From: CAIRDP01 sp037138335
Lineage (GTDB): Bacteria; Bacteroidota; Bacteroidia; Bacteroidales; FEN-979
Length of the DNA: 64,000 nucleotides
Direction: 5' to 3'
Assembly: GCA_037138335.1 (NCBI GenBank)
Contig: JBAXIO010000013.1
Coordinates: 57,405 to 121,404, forward strand
The notes beneath the pieces are model-generated. The model ran no database searches. It saw nothing but the letters and a program-made list of their open reading frames with translations, and was not told the DNA's origin. The translations under genes were made by a program, and so were the position numbers. Position 1 is the first letter of the stretch, and each line of letters opens with the position of its first letter. Positions 8,747 to 16,443 of this stretch are shown here, in pieces.

Positions 8747-9429
8747 ACTTCAGGAGTTATTGGTTTGGGCCTTTCGCCAAAAATAGCTGTTCCTATTCTG
8801 ATCATTGTGCTTCCTTCTTCGATTGCAATGCCGTAGTCGCCCGACATGCCCATGGAAAGTTCTCTGAATTCATCGTCTGACGGGAAGAATGTTGCTTTGA
8901 TTTTATTAAAACTGTCGCTGAGGCTGCGAAACTCCTTACGGATGAGGTTTTCATCTTCGGTATAGGTAGCCATCCCCATAAGGCCATGTATGCGGATGTT
9001 CCGCATCGCTCTGTATCCTGGGGACTCCAGTATTTGAAAAGCTTCCTGCATATCGAGCCCGAATTTCGTTTCCTCCGTTGCAATATGCAGCTGCAGGAGG
9101 CATGCAATCACCCTGCCTGATTTCCCGGCTTCCTTCTCGACTTCTTTCAGGAGCTTCATGCTGTCGATGCTATGGATCATATGGATGAAAGGCGCGATCA
9201 TCCTCACTTTGTTGGTTTGCAGATGGCCGATGAAATGCCATTGTATATCAGAGGGCAGGGTGGAAGCTTTGAAAGCAAGCTCCTGGACTTTGTTTTCACC
9301 AAAAAACCTGTGGCCGGCCGAATAGGCTTCCATGATAGTCCCGGGACCCTGGGTCTTTGAAACAACAATCACCTTAACATGTGCGGGAATAGTTCGGCAC
9401 AGCAATTCAAGATTCTCCCTGATATTCAT
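8743..9429 (-). CDS. YggS family PLP homeostasis protein
   Basis: 228 residues, a single-domain alanine-racemase-like barrel. The PLP lysine is in VIVVSKTQG near residue 24; GENKVQE, WHFIGHLQTNK and the C-terminal LSMGMSGDYGIAIEEGSTMIRIGTAIFG-type region match the family (COG0325). YggS/PLPHP binds pyridoxal phosphate without known enzymatic turnover and affects vitamin B6 and amino acid homeostasis. A reverse -7 box (CAAAAGTA on the plus strand, 9446-9453) lies 16 bases upstream of the start, so it probably leads the two-gene operon with the DUF3298 gene. Confidence 0.92.
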   Translation of the reverse strand: MNIRENLELLCRTIPAHVKVIVVSKTQGPGTIMEAYSAGHRFFGENKVQELAFKASTLPSDIQWHFIGHLQTNKVRMIAPFIHMIHSIDSMKLLKEVEKEAGKSGRVIACLLQLHIATEETKFGLDMQEAFQILESPGYRAMRNIRIHGLMGMATYTEDENLIRKEFRSLSDSFNKIKATFFPSDDEFRELSMGMSGDYGIAIEEGSTMIRIGTAIFGERPKPITPEV

Positions 9430-9445
9430 AACGCAATAGAAGTAA

Positions 9446-9453
9446 CAAAAGTA
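9446..9453 (-). promoter_or_regulatory. Predicted -7 box for yggS
   Basis: Reads TACTTTTG on the minus strand, matching the Bacteroidota -7 element TAnnTTTG, 16 bases upstream of the yggS start. No exact TTG lies 19 bases further upstream. It lies next to the -33 element of the divergent sulfatase-family gene, so the two promoters are back to back. Confidence 0.5.
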
Positions 9454-9458
9454 ATAAT

Positions 9459-9488
9459 TTGAACGTTTATTTCATTCACTTACCTTTG
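9459..9488 (+). promoter_or_regulatory. Promoter of the LtaS-like gene (TTG-N19-TACCTTTG)
   Basis: A -33 TTG at 9459-9461, exactly 19 bases, then TACCTTTG at 9481-9488. This is a perfect match to the Bacteroidota primary sigma consensus. The start codon is at 9494, so the expected start of transcription (about 5-8 bases past the box) falls at or next to the ATG. Confidence 0.75.
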
Positions 9489-9493
9489 CCTTC

Positions 9494-11359
9494 ATGAAAA
9501 AGCTTTTCCTGTTAATTTTCCGCCAGCTACTTTTCTGGATTTTGTTTTTTAATTTCACCCGCCTGGTTTTCCTGGTATACTATTCGGGGATTATTTCAGC
9601 GGAGGGTATAAGGTTTACAGAGGTCCTGGGTGTTTTCAGTCATGCTTTTAAACTGGATCTGGCTACAGCCTGCTATTTTATGATATTCCCCTTCCTGCTG
9701 CTCCTCCTGCAGTCGATCTGGAGCCCGGCATGGCTGAATACATTAAACAAGGTCTATTCGTGTATCATGATCTCCCTTTATTCCCTTAGTGCCGCAGCCG
9801 AGATGGGGATTTACGCCGAATGGAAAACCAAACTCACATATAAGGTCATAAAATACCTGTCGCATCCTTCGGAGATCTATAATTCGGCTGAAACAGGAAC
9901 TTTCTTCCTCCTTCTGCTGCTGTTTGCACTTATGATAGCCGCCGGGTCATTTGCATACATGCGCTGGTTTTACAAGGATTTTACCAGGGAAAAGCTACCT
10001 TTCTGGCATATTGTCATTTTTGCCTTGCTGATGCCCCCGCTGCTGTTCACAGGCCTCAGGGGAGGGGTGCAACAGATCCCTATCAACCAGAGCCAGTCCT
10101 ATTTCTCAGCACACAATATCCTGAACCTCGCCGCTGTGAATAACGCTTTCAATCTTTATATAAGCATTTTTGAAAACCTTGGGAACATGAAGGAAAACCC
10201 TTTCAGTTTCATGGACGACAAACAGGCGGCGGTTATTATGCAGGGCCTTTATGATGTGAAAAAAGATAGCACTGTAAGCGTGCTCACAACAACCCGGCCC
10301 AATATCGTGATCCTGATCATGGAAAGCTGGTCGGCCGATCTGATATACGAGCTTGGCGGTGAACCGGGCATAACGCCACGCTTCAGCCAGCTGGTAAAAC
10401 AAGGCATACTTTTCAACTCCATTTATGCCTCCGGCTCCCGGTCGGAGCAGGGAATGGCCTGTATTTTCGGTGGTTTCCCGGCTCACCCGATTTCATCGAT
10501 AACCGTTCAGCCCGATAAATTCGTGAAACTTCCAAGCCTGGTCAGTGAAATGAAAAAGCTGAACTACTCAACAGCGTTTTATTTCGGCGGACAGCTGATC
10601 TACGGGAACATCAAGAGTTATATTATTTTTAACGGTTTCGACCAGATATTGGAAGGTGAAAACTTCCCCGCTTCTATCCCAAGAGGAAAGCTGGGCATAC
10701 ATGATGAATTCTCTTTGGGATATATGGTGAACGATCTTGACAGGTTCAGGCAGCCCTTCCTTGCCTCGCTTTTCACGGTTTCCACACACTCTCCCTGGGA
10801 CCAGCCTTTTGAGAAACCCCTGAAATGGGGAGGAAATGAACAGGAATACATTAATGCCGCTTATTATACCGATCACTGCCTCGGGGAATTCTTTGCCAAA
10901 GCAAGGCAAAAACCATGGTTTGCGAACACCTTATTTATTATTGTAGCCGACCATAGCCATAATTCATACAGGAACTGGCATCCTGAATCCAAAGAATACC
11001 ATAAGATCCCTTTACTTATGTACGGGAGTGTCATTAAGCCTGAGTTCAGGGGTAAGGTATGGAACAAGCTGGGAAGCCAGCATGATATTGCCTCCACTTT
11101 ACTGGCCCAGATGGAACTGCCTCATGAATCATTCAGGTACAGTAAAAACCTCTTTAACCCTTATTCGGGAGACTTCGCTTATTATTCGACGGAAGACGGG
11201 GCCGGCTGGCTGCATGGCGGGAGCTATTATACCTTCGAGGCCCATCCTTACATAGGATATAAATGGAGCTATTTTGCCCCGGGAACCGACAGTACACAAA
11301 CTATTAAAGAAGCCAGGGCTTACCTTCAAAGCGTTTTCGGGAATTACCTCAAAGACTAG
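9494..11359 (+). CDS. LTA synthase family sulfatase-fold membrane enzyme
   Basis: 621 residues. Five hydrophobic segments occupy roughly residues 5-220, followed by a periplasmic alkaline-phosphatase/sulfatase-fold domain. That domain has the metal-binding start NIVILIMESWSADLI, the likely nucleophile region SGSRSEQGMACIFGG (Ser after Arg), STHSPWDQPF, and the metal-binding ADHSHN. This layout matches LtaS-like phosphoglycerol or phosphoethanolamine transferases. Gram-negative Bacteroidota lack lipoteichoic acid, so it more likely decorates a lipid or glycan of the envelope. It stands alone, with a perfect promoter directly at its start, and ends into the heptamer array. Confidence 0.82.
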   Translation: MKKLFLLIFRQLLFWILFFNFTRLVFLVYYSGIISAEGIRFTEVLGVFSHAFKLDLATACYFMIFPFLLLLLQSIWSPAWLNTLNKVYSCIMISLYSLSAAAEMGIYAEWKTKLTYKVIKYLSHPSEIYNSAETGTFFLLLLLFALMIAAGSFAYMRWFYKDFTREKLPFWHIVIFALLMPPLLFTGLRGGVQQIPINQSQSYFSAHNILNLAAVNNAFNLYISIFENLGNMKENPFSFMDDKQAAVIMQGLYDVKKDSTVSVLTTTRPNIVILIMESWSADLIYELGGEPGITPRFSQLVKQGILFNSIYASGSRSEQGMACIFGGFPAHPISSITVQPDKFVKLPSLVSEMKKLNYSTAFYFGGQLIYGNIKSYIIFNGFDQILEGENFPASIPRGKLGIHDEFSLGYMVNDLDRFRQPFLASLFTVSTHSPWDQPFEKPLKWGGNEQEYINAAYYTDHCLGEFFAKARQKPWFANTLFIIVADHSHNSYRNWHPESKEYHKIPLLMYGSVIKPEFRGKVWNKLGSQHDIASTLLAQMELPHESFRYSKNLFNPYSGDFAYYSTEDGAGWLHGGSYYTFEAHPYIGYKWSYFAPGTDSTQTIKEARAYLQSVFGNYLKD

Positions 11360-11362
11360 TGA

Positions 11363-11495
11363 GTGAACAGTGAATGGTGAACGGTGAACAGTGAACAGTG
11401 AACAGTGTTTAGTCACCAGTCACCAGTCACCTGTCGCCAGTCACCAGTCGCCAGTCGCCAGTCACCTGTCACCGTTCACCAGTCAACAGTCACTA
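11363..11495. repeat. Heptanucleotide tandem array in the convergent gap
   Basis: The whole gap between two convergent genes is built of 7-base units. From 11363 there are six copies of GTGAACA or close variants (GTGAATG, GTGAACG), then GTGTTTA, then from 11412 twelve units of GTCACCA and variants (GTCGCCA, GTCACCT, GTCACCG, GTCAACA, GTCACTA). The two halves are partly complementary (GGTGAACGGTG near 11376 against CACCGTTCACC near 11471), so a hairpin is possible. The first unit starts 3 bases after one stop codon and the last overlaps the DUF1015 stop codon. Confidence 0.9.
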
Positions 11496-12740
11496 TTCCA
11501 GGGAATGTACTACCAGCCCAGACCTGAGCTTTGGTTCAAACCAGGTTGTTTTCGGGGGCATTATATTTCCCGAGTCGGCAATATTGATAAGCTGTTTCAT
11601 CGAAACGGGGTATAAAGCAAATGCAGCTTTCATCTCACCGCTGTCGACCCGCTTTTTCAATTCCCCCAGGCCCCTGATGCCACCTACGAAATCAATCCTG
11701 TTCGATGTTCGAAGGTCTTTAATGTCAAGGATCTCATCAAGGACAAGTTTTGAGAGGATAGTGACATCAAGTACACCTATAGGGTCGGAATCATTGTAGG
11801 TGCCTGGTTTTGCGGTAAGGGAATACCAGTTGCCGTCGATATACATGCTGAAGTTGTGCAGCTTGACGGGTTTGTAGATTTCCTTTCCCATAACCTTAAC
11901 AGTGAAAACCTTTTCGAGTTGCCCTGTCAGCTGTTCTTTTGTGAGACCGTTCAGGTCCTTCACAACACGGTTGTAATCAATAATCGAAAGCTGGTCATCG
12001 GGAAAATGCACAGCCAGGAAATAATTATATTCTTCATCCCCCTTGTGGTTGGGGTTGTTTTTCTTTTTTTCGTTCCCAACCAGGGCGGCGGCTGCAGTGC
12101 GATGGTGCCCGTCGGCTACATAGGTTGCGGGGACTTTTGCAAACAACGCGGTGATTGCCGAAATAATAGTATTATCCTCTATAACCCAGAAGTGATGACC
12201 GATACCATCCGTTGAGATAAAGTCATAGACCGGGGCGTTGCTGCCGACAAATATCTTAACGATTTGATCGATCTCTTTTACCGCGGGATATGTAAAGAAA
12301 ACAGGTTCCATATTGGCATTCGTGATCCTGACATGTTTCATCCGGTCTTCTTCCTTGTCTTTCCGTGTCAGCTCATGTTTTTTTATGATGCCATCCATAT
12401 AATCGGTAACCCCCGCACAGCCTACGATTCCATATTGCGTCTTCCCATTCATGGTCTGGGCGTAGATATACAGATTGTCTTTGCTGTCGGCAGTGAGCAA
12501 GCCATTTTTTCTGAACAGGCTGAAGTTTTCCTTTGCTTTATCGTAAACCTCTTGTGAATGAACATCCGTTGAGGCGGGAAGATCGATTTCAGGCTTGATG
12601 ATATGAAGTAAAGAGTAAGGATTGCCCTTAGCTTCCTCGCGGGCTTCTTCGGAGTTAAGCACATCATAAGGCCTGGATGCGAGATCCTTTACGATATTTT
12701 TTGGCGGTCTCAGCCCTTTAAACGCTTTTAGTATTGCCAT
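11493..12740 (-). CDS. DUF1015 family protein
   Basis: 415 residues with the DUF1015 hallmarks: N-terminal LRPPKNIVKDLASRPYDVL, then NPYSLLHIIKPEIDLP, YVADGHHRTAAA in the middle and DVTILSKLVLDEILDI with IDFVGGIRGLGEL toward the end. Proteins of this family sit beside serC and serA throughout Bacteroidota and in many other bacteria. The DGHHR motif resembles nucleotide or ParB/sulfiredoxin-like active sites, and related proteins have been linked to serine phosphorylation, but the role here is inference. It is the last gene of the leftward run serC, serA, four-helix protein, DUF1015. Its stop codon lies inside the last heptamer of the repeat array. Confidence 0.88.
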   Translation of the reverse strand: MAILKAFKGLRPPKNIVKDLASRPYDVLNSEEAREEAKGNPYSLLHIIKPEIDLPASTDVHSQEVYDKAKENFSLFRKNGLLTADSKDNLYIYAQTMNGKTQYGIVGCAGVTDYMDGIIKKHELTRKDKEEDRMKHVRITNANMEPVFFTYPAVKEIDQIVKIFVGSNAPVYDFISTDGIGHHFWVIEDNTIISAITALFAKVPATYVADGHHRTAAAALVGNEKKKNNPNHKGDEEYNYFLAVHFPDDQLSIIDYNRVVKDLNGLTKEQLTGQLEKVFTVKVMGKEIYKPVKLHNFSMYIDGNWYSLTAKPGTYNDSDPIGVLDVTILSKLVLDEILDIKDLRTSNRIDFVGGIRGLGELKKRVDSGEMKAAFALYPVSMKQLINIADSGNIMPPKTTWFEPKLRSGLVVHSLE

Positions 12741-12845
12741 AGTCAGTAATTAAGTTTGCAACGAATTATTTCATCATATTCCCCGGGATACGGAATGAAA
12801 TTTTAAAGCCAGCTGTTTTTGTACGAAACCTGGTTGTGGAGTTAA

Positions 12846-13274
12846 TTATTCGGTCTCATCCTCATCATTCCCATGATCGCCTATCTTAACGCTCCTCTGA
12901 AGCGAGCCGATGAGTGCACCAATCATCTTGGTCATTTCCATCAGCTGGTTTTTGGATTCGTCATAATGCTTGGGCGTGATGATATTGCGGTGTAATGCAA
13001 GGGTTGTGAGCACAACACATTCCCTGACCGAGCTTTTAGCCATTTTAAGGTAATATACGAACTGACTTTTATTCCTCGACGAGCCTTCTGCAATGTTAAG
13101 GGAGATTGCCTGGGCCGAAATCAGAAACCGGTCGAAGAACGTTTTGACATATGGGTCGGTCCCGGCATTCTTTGCCATGTCATATCCCCAACTTATATAT
13201 TCCAGCGATTTGTGGTATATTCTCAGATCTTCAAATCTGAAAAAGGTAGTGGGTTTTTCTTGTCCGTTTTCCAT
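12846..13274 (-). CDS. Four helix bundle protein (S23-like)
   Basis: 142 residues. FRFEDLRIYHKSLEYI at the N-terminus and AQAISLNIAEGSSRNKSQFVYYLKMAKSS in the middle are diagnostic of the TIGR02436 four-helix-bundle family first seen in intervening sequences of 23S rRNA genes. Here there is no rRNA nearby; it lies between serA and the DUF1015 gene on the same strand. The C-terminus is acidic (NDEDETE). The function of free-standing members is unknown; many occur scattered through Bacteroidota genomes and may be mobile. Confidence 0.85.
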   Translation of the reverse strand: MENGQEKPTTFFRFEDLRIYHKSLEYISWGYDMAKNAGTDPYVKTFFDRFLISAQAISLNIAEGSSRNKSQFVYYLKMAKSSVRECVVLTTLALHRNIITPKHYDESKNQLMEMTKMIGALIGSLQRSVKIGDHGNDEDETE

Positions 13275-13316
13275 TGTACGAGGCGATTTGTTAATGACTT
13301 TTTGAGTTGTGAAGAA

Positions 13317-14240
13317 TTATTTATTTACCTGGAAGGTCTTATCTCCGTTATTAATGAAATTCACGATCTGCCTGGCAGCGGCAATACCTGCATTAATATT
13401 GGCTTCTTCGGTCTGGGCTCCCATTTTCTTCGGTGTGCAGAAAAATTTTGATTTGAACTCTGCTTCGATCTCAGCTTTATTTGCCGGCTCAACATCCGAA
13501 AGGTAGGCAAAGTCTTTCCTCTCCTGGAAGGTTTTGATCAGGTCGGCCTCATTGATCACCTCGGCCCTGGCAGTATTTACAAGCACTGCAGGGGAAGGCA
13601 TCCGTGAGAGAAGGGTGGAATTCACACTTTGCTTAGTTTGACTGTTTGCCGGGATATGCAGGGAGATAAAGTTGCATTTGCTGTACAGTTCTTCAACCGA
13701 TCCAACCCAGTGCACTCCGTCCTTTTCGATAGCATCCCTGGGAATAAAGGGATCGAAAGCATATACATCCATTCCAAAACCCCTGGCAATACGGGCAACG
13801 TTTTTACCAACCGCGCCGTAGGCATGTATCCCTAATTTTTTGTCTTTAAGCTCCCATCCGGATTTTCCGTTGAAGAAATTCCTGACATAGTAAACCATCA
13901 TCCCAAGTGCAAGTTCTGCAACAGCATTGGAGTTCTGGCCCGGGGTGTTCATGACCACAACACCTTTTGCAGTTGCTGCAGCGAGATCGATATTGTCATA
14001 TCCCGCACCTGCGCGTATAACGATCTTAAGGTTTTGGGCTGCATCTAAAACAGCTTTATCGGTTTTATCGGAACGCACTATAACTGCATCCACATCAGCA
14101 ATCGCTTTGATGAAATCCTCGGGGCCTGCATAATTTTCGAGAAGAATGAGTTCATAGCCGGCCTGTTCAACGACCTGCCTGATTCCTTTAACAGCAACAG
14201 GAGCAAATGCCTTGTCTGTTGCAACTAGTACTTTTGTCAT
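13317..14240 (-). CDS. serA: D-3-phosphoglycerate dehydrogenase
   Basis: 307 residues of the D-2-hydroxyacid dehydrogenase family without an ACT domain. The NAD fold is marked by LGIHAYGAVGKNVARIARG; RAGAGYDNID and VNTARAEVI carry the substrate and catalytic Arg regions, and SDVEPAN the Glu. The place where most members have a catalytic His (TPHIG) reads TPKKMGAQTEEAN, with Lys271-Lys272, so the standard His is absent. From memory the same KKMG is shared by Bacteroides SerA, so this is probably a lineage form. It catalyses the first step of serine synthesis and lies 47 bases downstream of serC. Confidence 0.9.
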   Translation of the reverse strand: MTKVLVATDKAFAPVAVKGIRQVVEQAGYELILLENYAGPEDFIKAIADVDAVIVRSDKTDKAVLDAAQNLKIVIRAGAGYDNIDLAAATAKGVVVMNTPGQNSNAVAELALGMMVYYVRNFFNGKSGWELKDKKLGIHAYGAVGKNVARIARGFGMDVYAFDPFIPRDAIEKDGVHWVGSVEELYSKCNFISLHIPANSQTKQSVNSTLLSRMPSPAVLVNTARAEVINEADLIKTFQERKDFAYLSDVEPANKAEIEAEFKSKFFCTPKKMGAQTEEANINAGIAAARQIVNFINNGDKTFQVNK

Positions 14241-14253
14241 ATCATGGAAATTA

Positions 14254-14276
14254 GGGAGGCGAGTGAAGCACCTCCC
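14254..14276 (-). promoter_or_regulatory. Hairpin between serC and serA
   Basis: GGGAGG (14254-14259) and CCTCCC (14271-14276) can form a 6-bp GC-rich stem with an 11-base loop in the serC-serA transcript. No T tract follows on the coding strand, so it is not a terminator; it may shape mRNA stability or the serA ribosome site. Confidence 0.35.
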
Positions 14277-14287
14277 GGGTTATTCAC

Positions 14288-15358
14288 TTAAGCGTTTTCT
14301 TTTTCAAATTCATTCATGCAATCAACGAGTGCCTGCACGCTTTCTATTGGTAAAGCATTGTATGTCGAAGCACGGAACCCGCCAACCGACCTGTGGCCCT
14401 TGATTCCGATCATGCCTTTCTTCTTGGCAGCTTCCATAAATGCATCTTCCTTATCCTTATATTGCTCTTTCATCACAAAGCAGATATTCATCAGCGAACG
14501 GCTGTCAGCAGCTACAGTACCGGTAAAGATCTTGCTGTTGTCGATGGTATCGTATAACAGTTTGGCTTTCCTGATATTCATTTCCTCTACGACTTTTACA
14601 CCACCGAGGCTTTTAATCCACTTCAGGGTTTCAAGGCAGGTGTAAATAGCGAAAACAGGAGGAGTGTTATATAATGAAGGTTCCTTGAGATGCGTTGCAT
14701 AATTTAACAGGGTAGGGATCTTCCTTTCAACCTTGCCAAGTATGTCTTCCTTGATAATAATAAACGTGACGCCTGCAGGGCCGAGGTTTTTCTGGGCGCC
14801 TCCATAGATAAGCACATATTTGGAAATATCAACCGGCCGGCTCAGGATATCCGACGACATATCGGCGACAAGGGGGACCGGGCTGTCGATGTCATAACGT
14901 ATCTCTGATCCGTAAATAGTGTTGTTGGTTGTAATATGAAAATAATCCACATCAGCAGGTATGGTATAACCTTTGGGGATGTAATTGAAATTTTTATCTC
15001 CTGAAGAAGCTACAACATTCACTTCCCCGAAAAACTTCGCTTCCTTAATGGCTTTCTGGGCCCATACCCCGGTTTCGAGATATGCAGCCTTCTTATTCAG
15101 CAGGTTATATGGAACCATGTCAAACTGGAGACTTGCACCTCCGCCAAGGAAAAGGATCTTGTATCCTGAAGGGATATTGAGAAGTTCTGTGAACAAAGCC
15201 GAAGCTTCATCCAGGATGGCCTGGAAGTCCTTGCTCCTGTGGGAAATTTCGAGAAGCGATAAACCTGTTCCGTTCAGGTCAAGAATAGCCTTGGCTGAAT
15301 TTTCAATAGCGATCTGAGGCAATACCGAGGGTCCGGCATTAAAATTGTGCTTTTTCAT
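14288..15358 (-). CDS. serC: Phosphoserine aminotransferase
   Basis: 356 residues of the class V aminotransferase family. The start KKHNFNAGPSVLPQIAI has the conserved FNAGP; LFLGGGASLQFDMVPYNLL binds the cofactor phosphate; the PLP lysine is in YGGAQKNLGPAGVT; the end has GHRSVGGFRASTYNA. It converts 3-phosphohydroxypyruvate to phosphoserine with glutamate, and also acts in pyridoxine synthesis in some bacteria. It is the first gene of the leftward serine cluster. A possible promoter lies about 65 bases upstream. Confidence 0.96.
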   Translation of the reverse strand: MKKHNFNAGPSVLPQIAIENSAKAILDLNGTGLSLLEISHRSKDFQAILDEASALFTELLNIPSGYKILFLGGGASLQFDMVPYNLLNKKAAYLETGVWAQKAIKEAKFFGEVNVVASSGDKNFNYIPKGYTIPADVDYFHITTNNTIYGSEIRYDIDSPVPLVADMSSDILSRPVDISKYVLIYGGAQKNLGPAGVTFIIIKEDILGKVERKIPTLLNYATHLKEPSLYNTPPVFAIYTCLETLKWIKSLGGVKVVEEMNIRKAKLLYDTIDNSKIFTGTVAADSRSLMNICFVMKEQYKDKEDAFMEAAKKKGMIGIKGHRSVGGFRASTYNALPIESVQALVDCMNEFEKENA

Positions 15359-15423
15359 AAGTCGTTTTTTTGAGTAAAATATAATTGTTTCTTAAGAAAT
15401 CTGGCATAGACGGAACGATGCAG

Positions 15424-15454
15424 CAAAATAAAGTAATTTCAACCGAAAAATCAA
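15424..15454 (-). promoter_or_regulatory. Possible serC promoter
   Basis: On the minus strand: TTG (15452-15454), 20 bases, then TTATTTTG (15424-15431). It differs from TAnnTTTG in one position and leaves a 5' leader of about 60 bases before serC. Confidence 0.35.
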
Positions 15455-15506
15455 AAATAAGAATTTTTTTAGAAGAATGCAATCAAAGGAAAGGATTTCC
15501 TGAGAA

Positions 15507-16415
15507 TCAGGGGTTTCGGGCATCAAACTCCCCGATGTATTTCCACCTGAAATTTTCATACACAAACCCCTCTGCGGTTTCCGAAGCCGGAACATAAAAT
15601 TGATACTGTCCGGCAAGTTGAGGATCCATTGGTACCAGGTGGTCAAAAACGATCATCCATTGCGAGCCGGTACTGTTCGTGTATTCCTTTTTTTTAGCAT
15701 TCCACTTTGGCTTGCCAGGCAAGATCTGTAACTGGTATCTCAGGTTCATTCCGGCAGAAGAAGCATACCTGAACACAACACGCAGGAGTTTGCCATCAAG
15801 ATAGCCCGGGAACACAGGGGATCCGAAGGCAGGAGTTCCATTGCCGCCGAGAGCCATTACCTCAATGATCTTTCCGCTGATGTCCTTGCTGATCCCGGCC
15901 CATCCCAGCAAAATGTAAGCCTTAGTTTTATCTTGTTGCTCAAAAGGGATCACCTTATAATACAAGGCGCCATACCAGTGAAGTGAATCACCGCTGAATT
16001 GCCCTGGTTCGGCAACAGACCCGGAAAAATCAGTTAAACCCACTACAGGTATTTTCTTCATTGAGCCTTTAAACTGAATAAGGCAGAAATACCGGTTGCC
16101 TCCGCCGAGGAGGGGCACGTTCCAGTTATATAAGCGAAAAGAGCCGTCGGGTGATTCTGTTTTGGCAATAAATTTCAGGGAATCCCAGGGGTAATCGGAC
16201 GAACCACTGTTTGAAAGGGCAACCCTGAGCTGTTTTTGAAACCCGAGGCTGAGGGCCAGCCTGGCACTGTCATTCTCTGCCTGGCCGATATCTTTAAAAG
16301 CTTCCTTTAGGTACTGCTCTGTTTTTTTCAGGCTGAAGGTGCTTTGCCCACCCGATATACAAGGCGGCATGACCATCACTAAAATCAGTATAAGGCAAAT
16401 GGATGGCATTCTCAT
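15507..16415 (-). CDS. Exported hypothetical protein
   Basis: About 302 residues from ATG 16415 (MRMPSICLILILVMVMPPC), chosen because it starts directly before a signal-peptide core; a longer frame opens at 16451 but would run into the divergent gene. A Cys at the end of the hydrophobic stretch (MPPCISGG) could be a lipoprotein site but lacks a clean lipobox. The mature part is beta-rich with no motif I can place. It sits divergently, 28 bases from the acyl-CoA reductase start, and after serC in map order. It resembles conserved Bacteroidota exported proteins of unknown function; I do not assign one. Confidence 0.7.
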   Translation of the reverse strand: MRMPSICLILILVMVMPPCISGGQSTFSLKKTEQYLKEAFKDIGQAENDSARLALSLGFQKQLRVALSNSGSSDYPWDSLKFIAKTESPDGSFRLYNWNVPLLGGGNRYFCLIQFKGSMKKIPVVGLTDFSGSVAEPGQFSGDSLHWYGALYYKVIPFEQQDKTKAYILLGWAGISKDISGKIIEVMALGGNGTPAFGSPVFPGYLDGKLLRVVFRYASSAGMNLRYQLQILPGKPKWNAKKKEYTNSTGSQWMIVFDHLVPMDPQLAGQYQFYVPASETAEGFVYENFRWKYIGEFDARNP

Positions 16416-16423
16416 GTATTTCG

Positions 16424-16431
16424 TAGTTTTG
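16424..16431 (+). promoter_or_regulatory. -7 box of the acyl-CoA reductase gene
   Basis: TAGTTTTG matches TAnnTTTG exactly and ends 12 bases before the ATG at 16444. No TTG stands at the expected -33 spacing, so this promoter is weak or needs an activator. Confidence 0.45.
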
Positions 16432-16443
16432 CAGTACGAAGAT

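Noticed and set aside
9494..11359. Lipoteichoic acid synthesis by the LtaS-like protein
   Set aside because: Bacteroidota are Gram-negative; the fold is shared by other phospho-transferases and sulfatases, so LTA is not implied.
11363..11495. Repeat array as a possible CRISPR
   Set aside because: Units are 7 bases with no spacers and no cas genes nearby; it is a simple tandem repeat.
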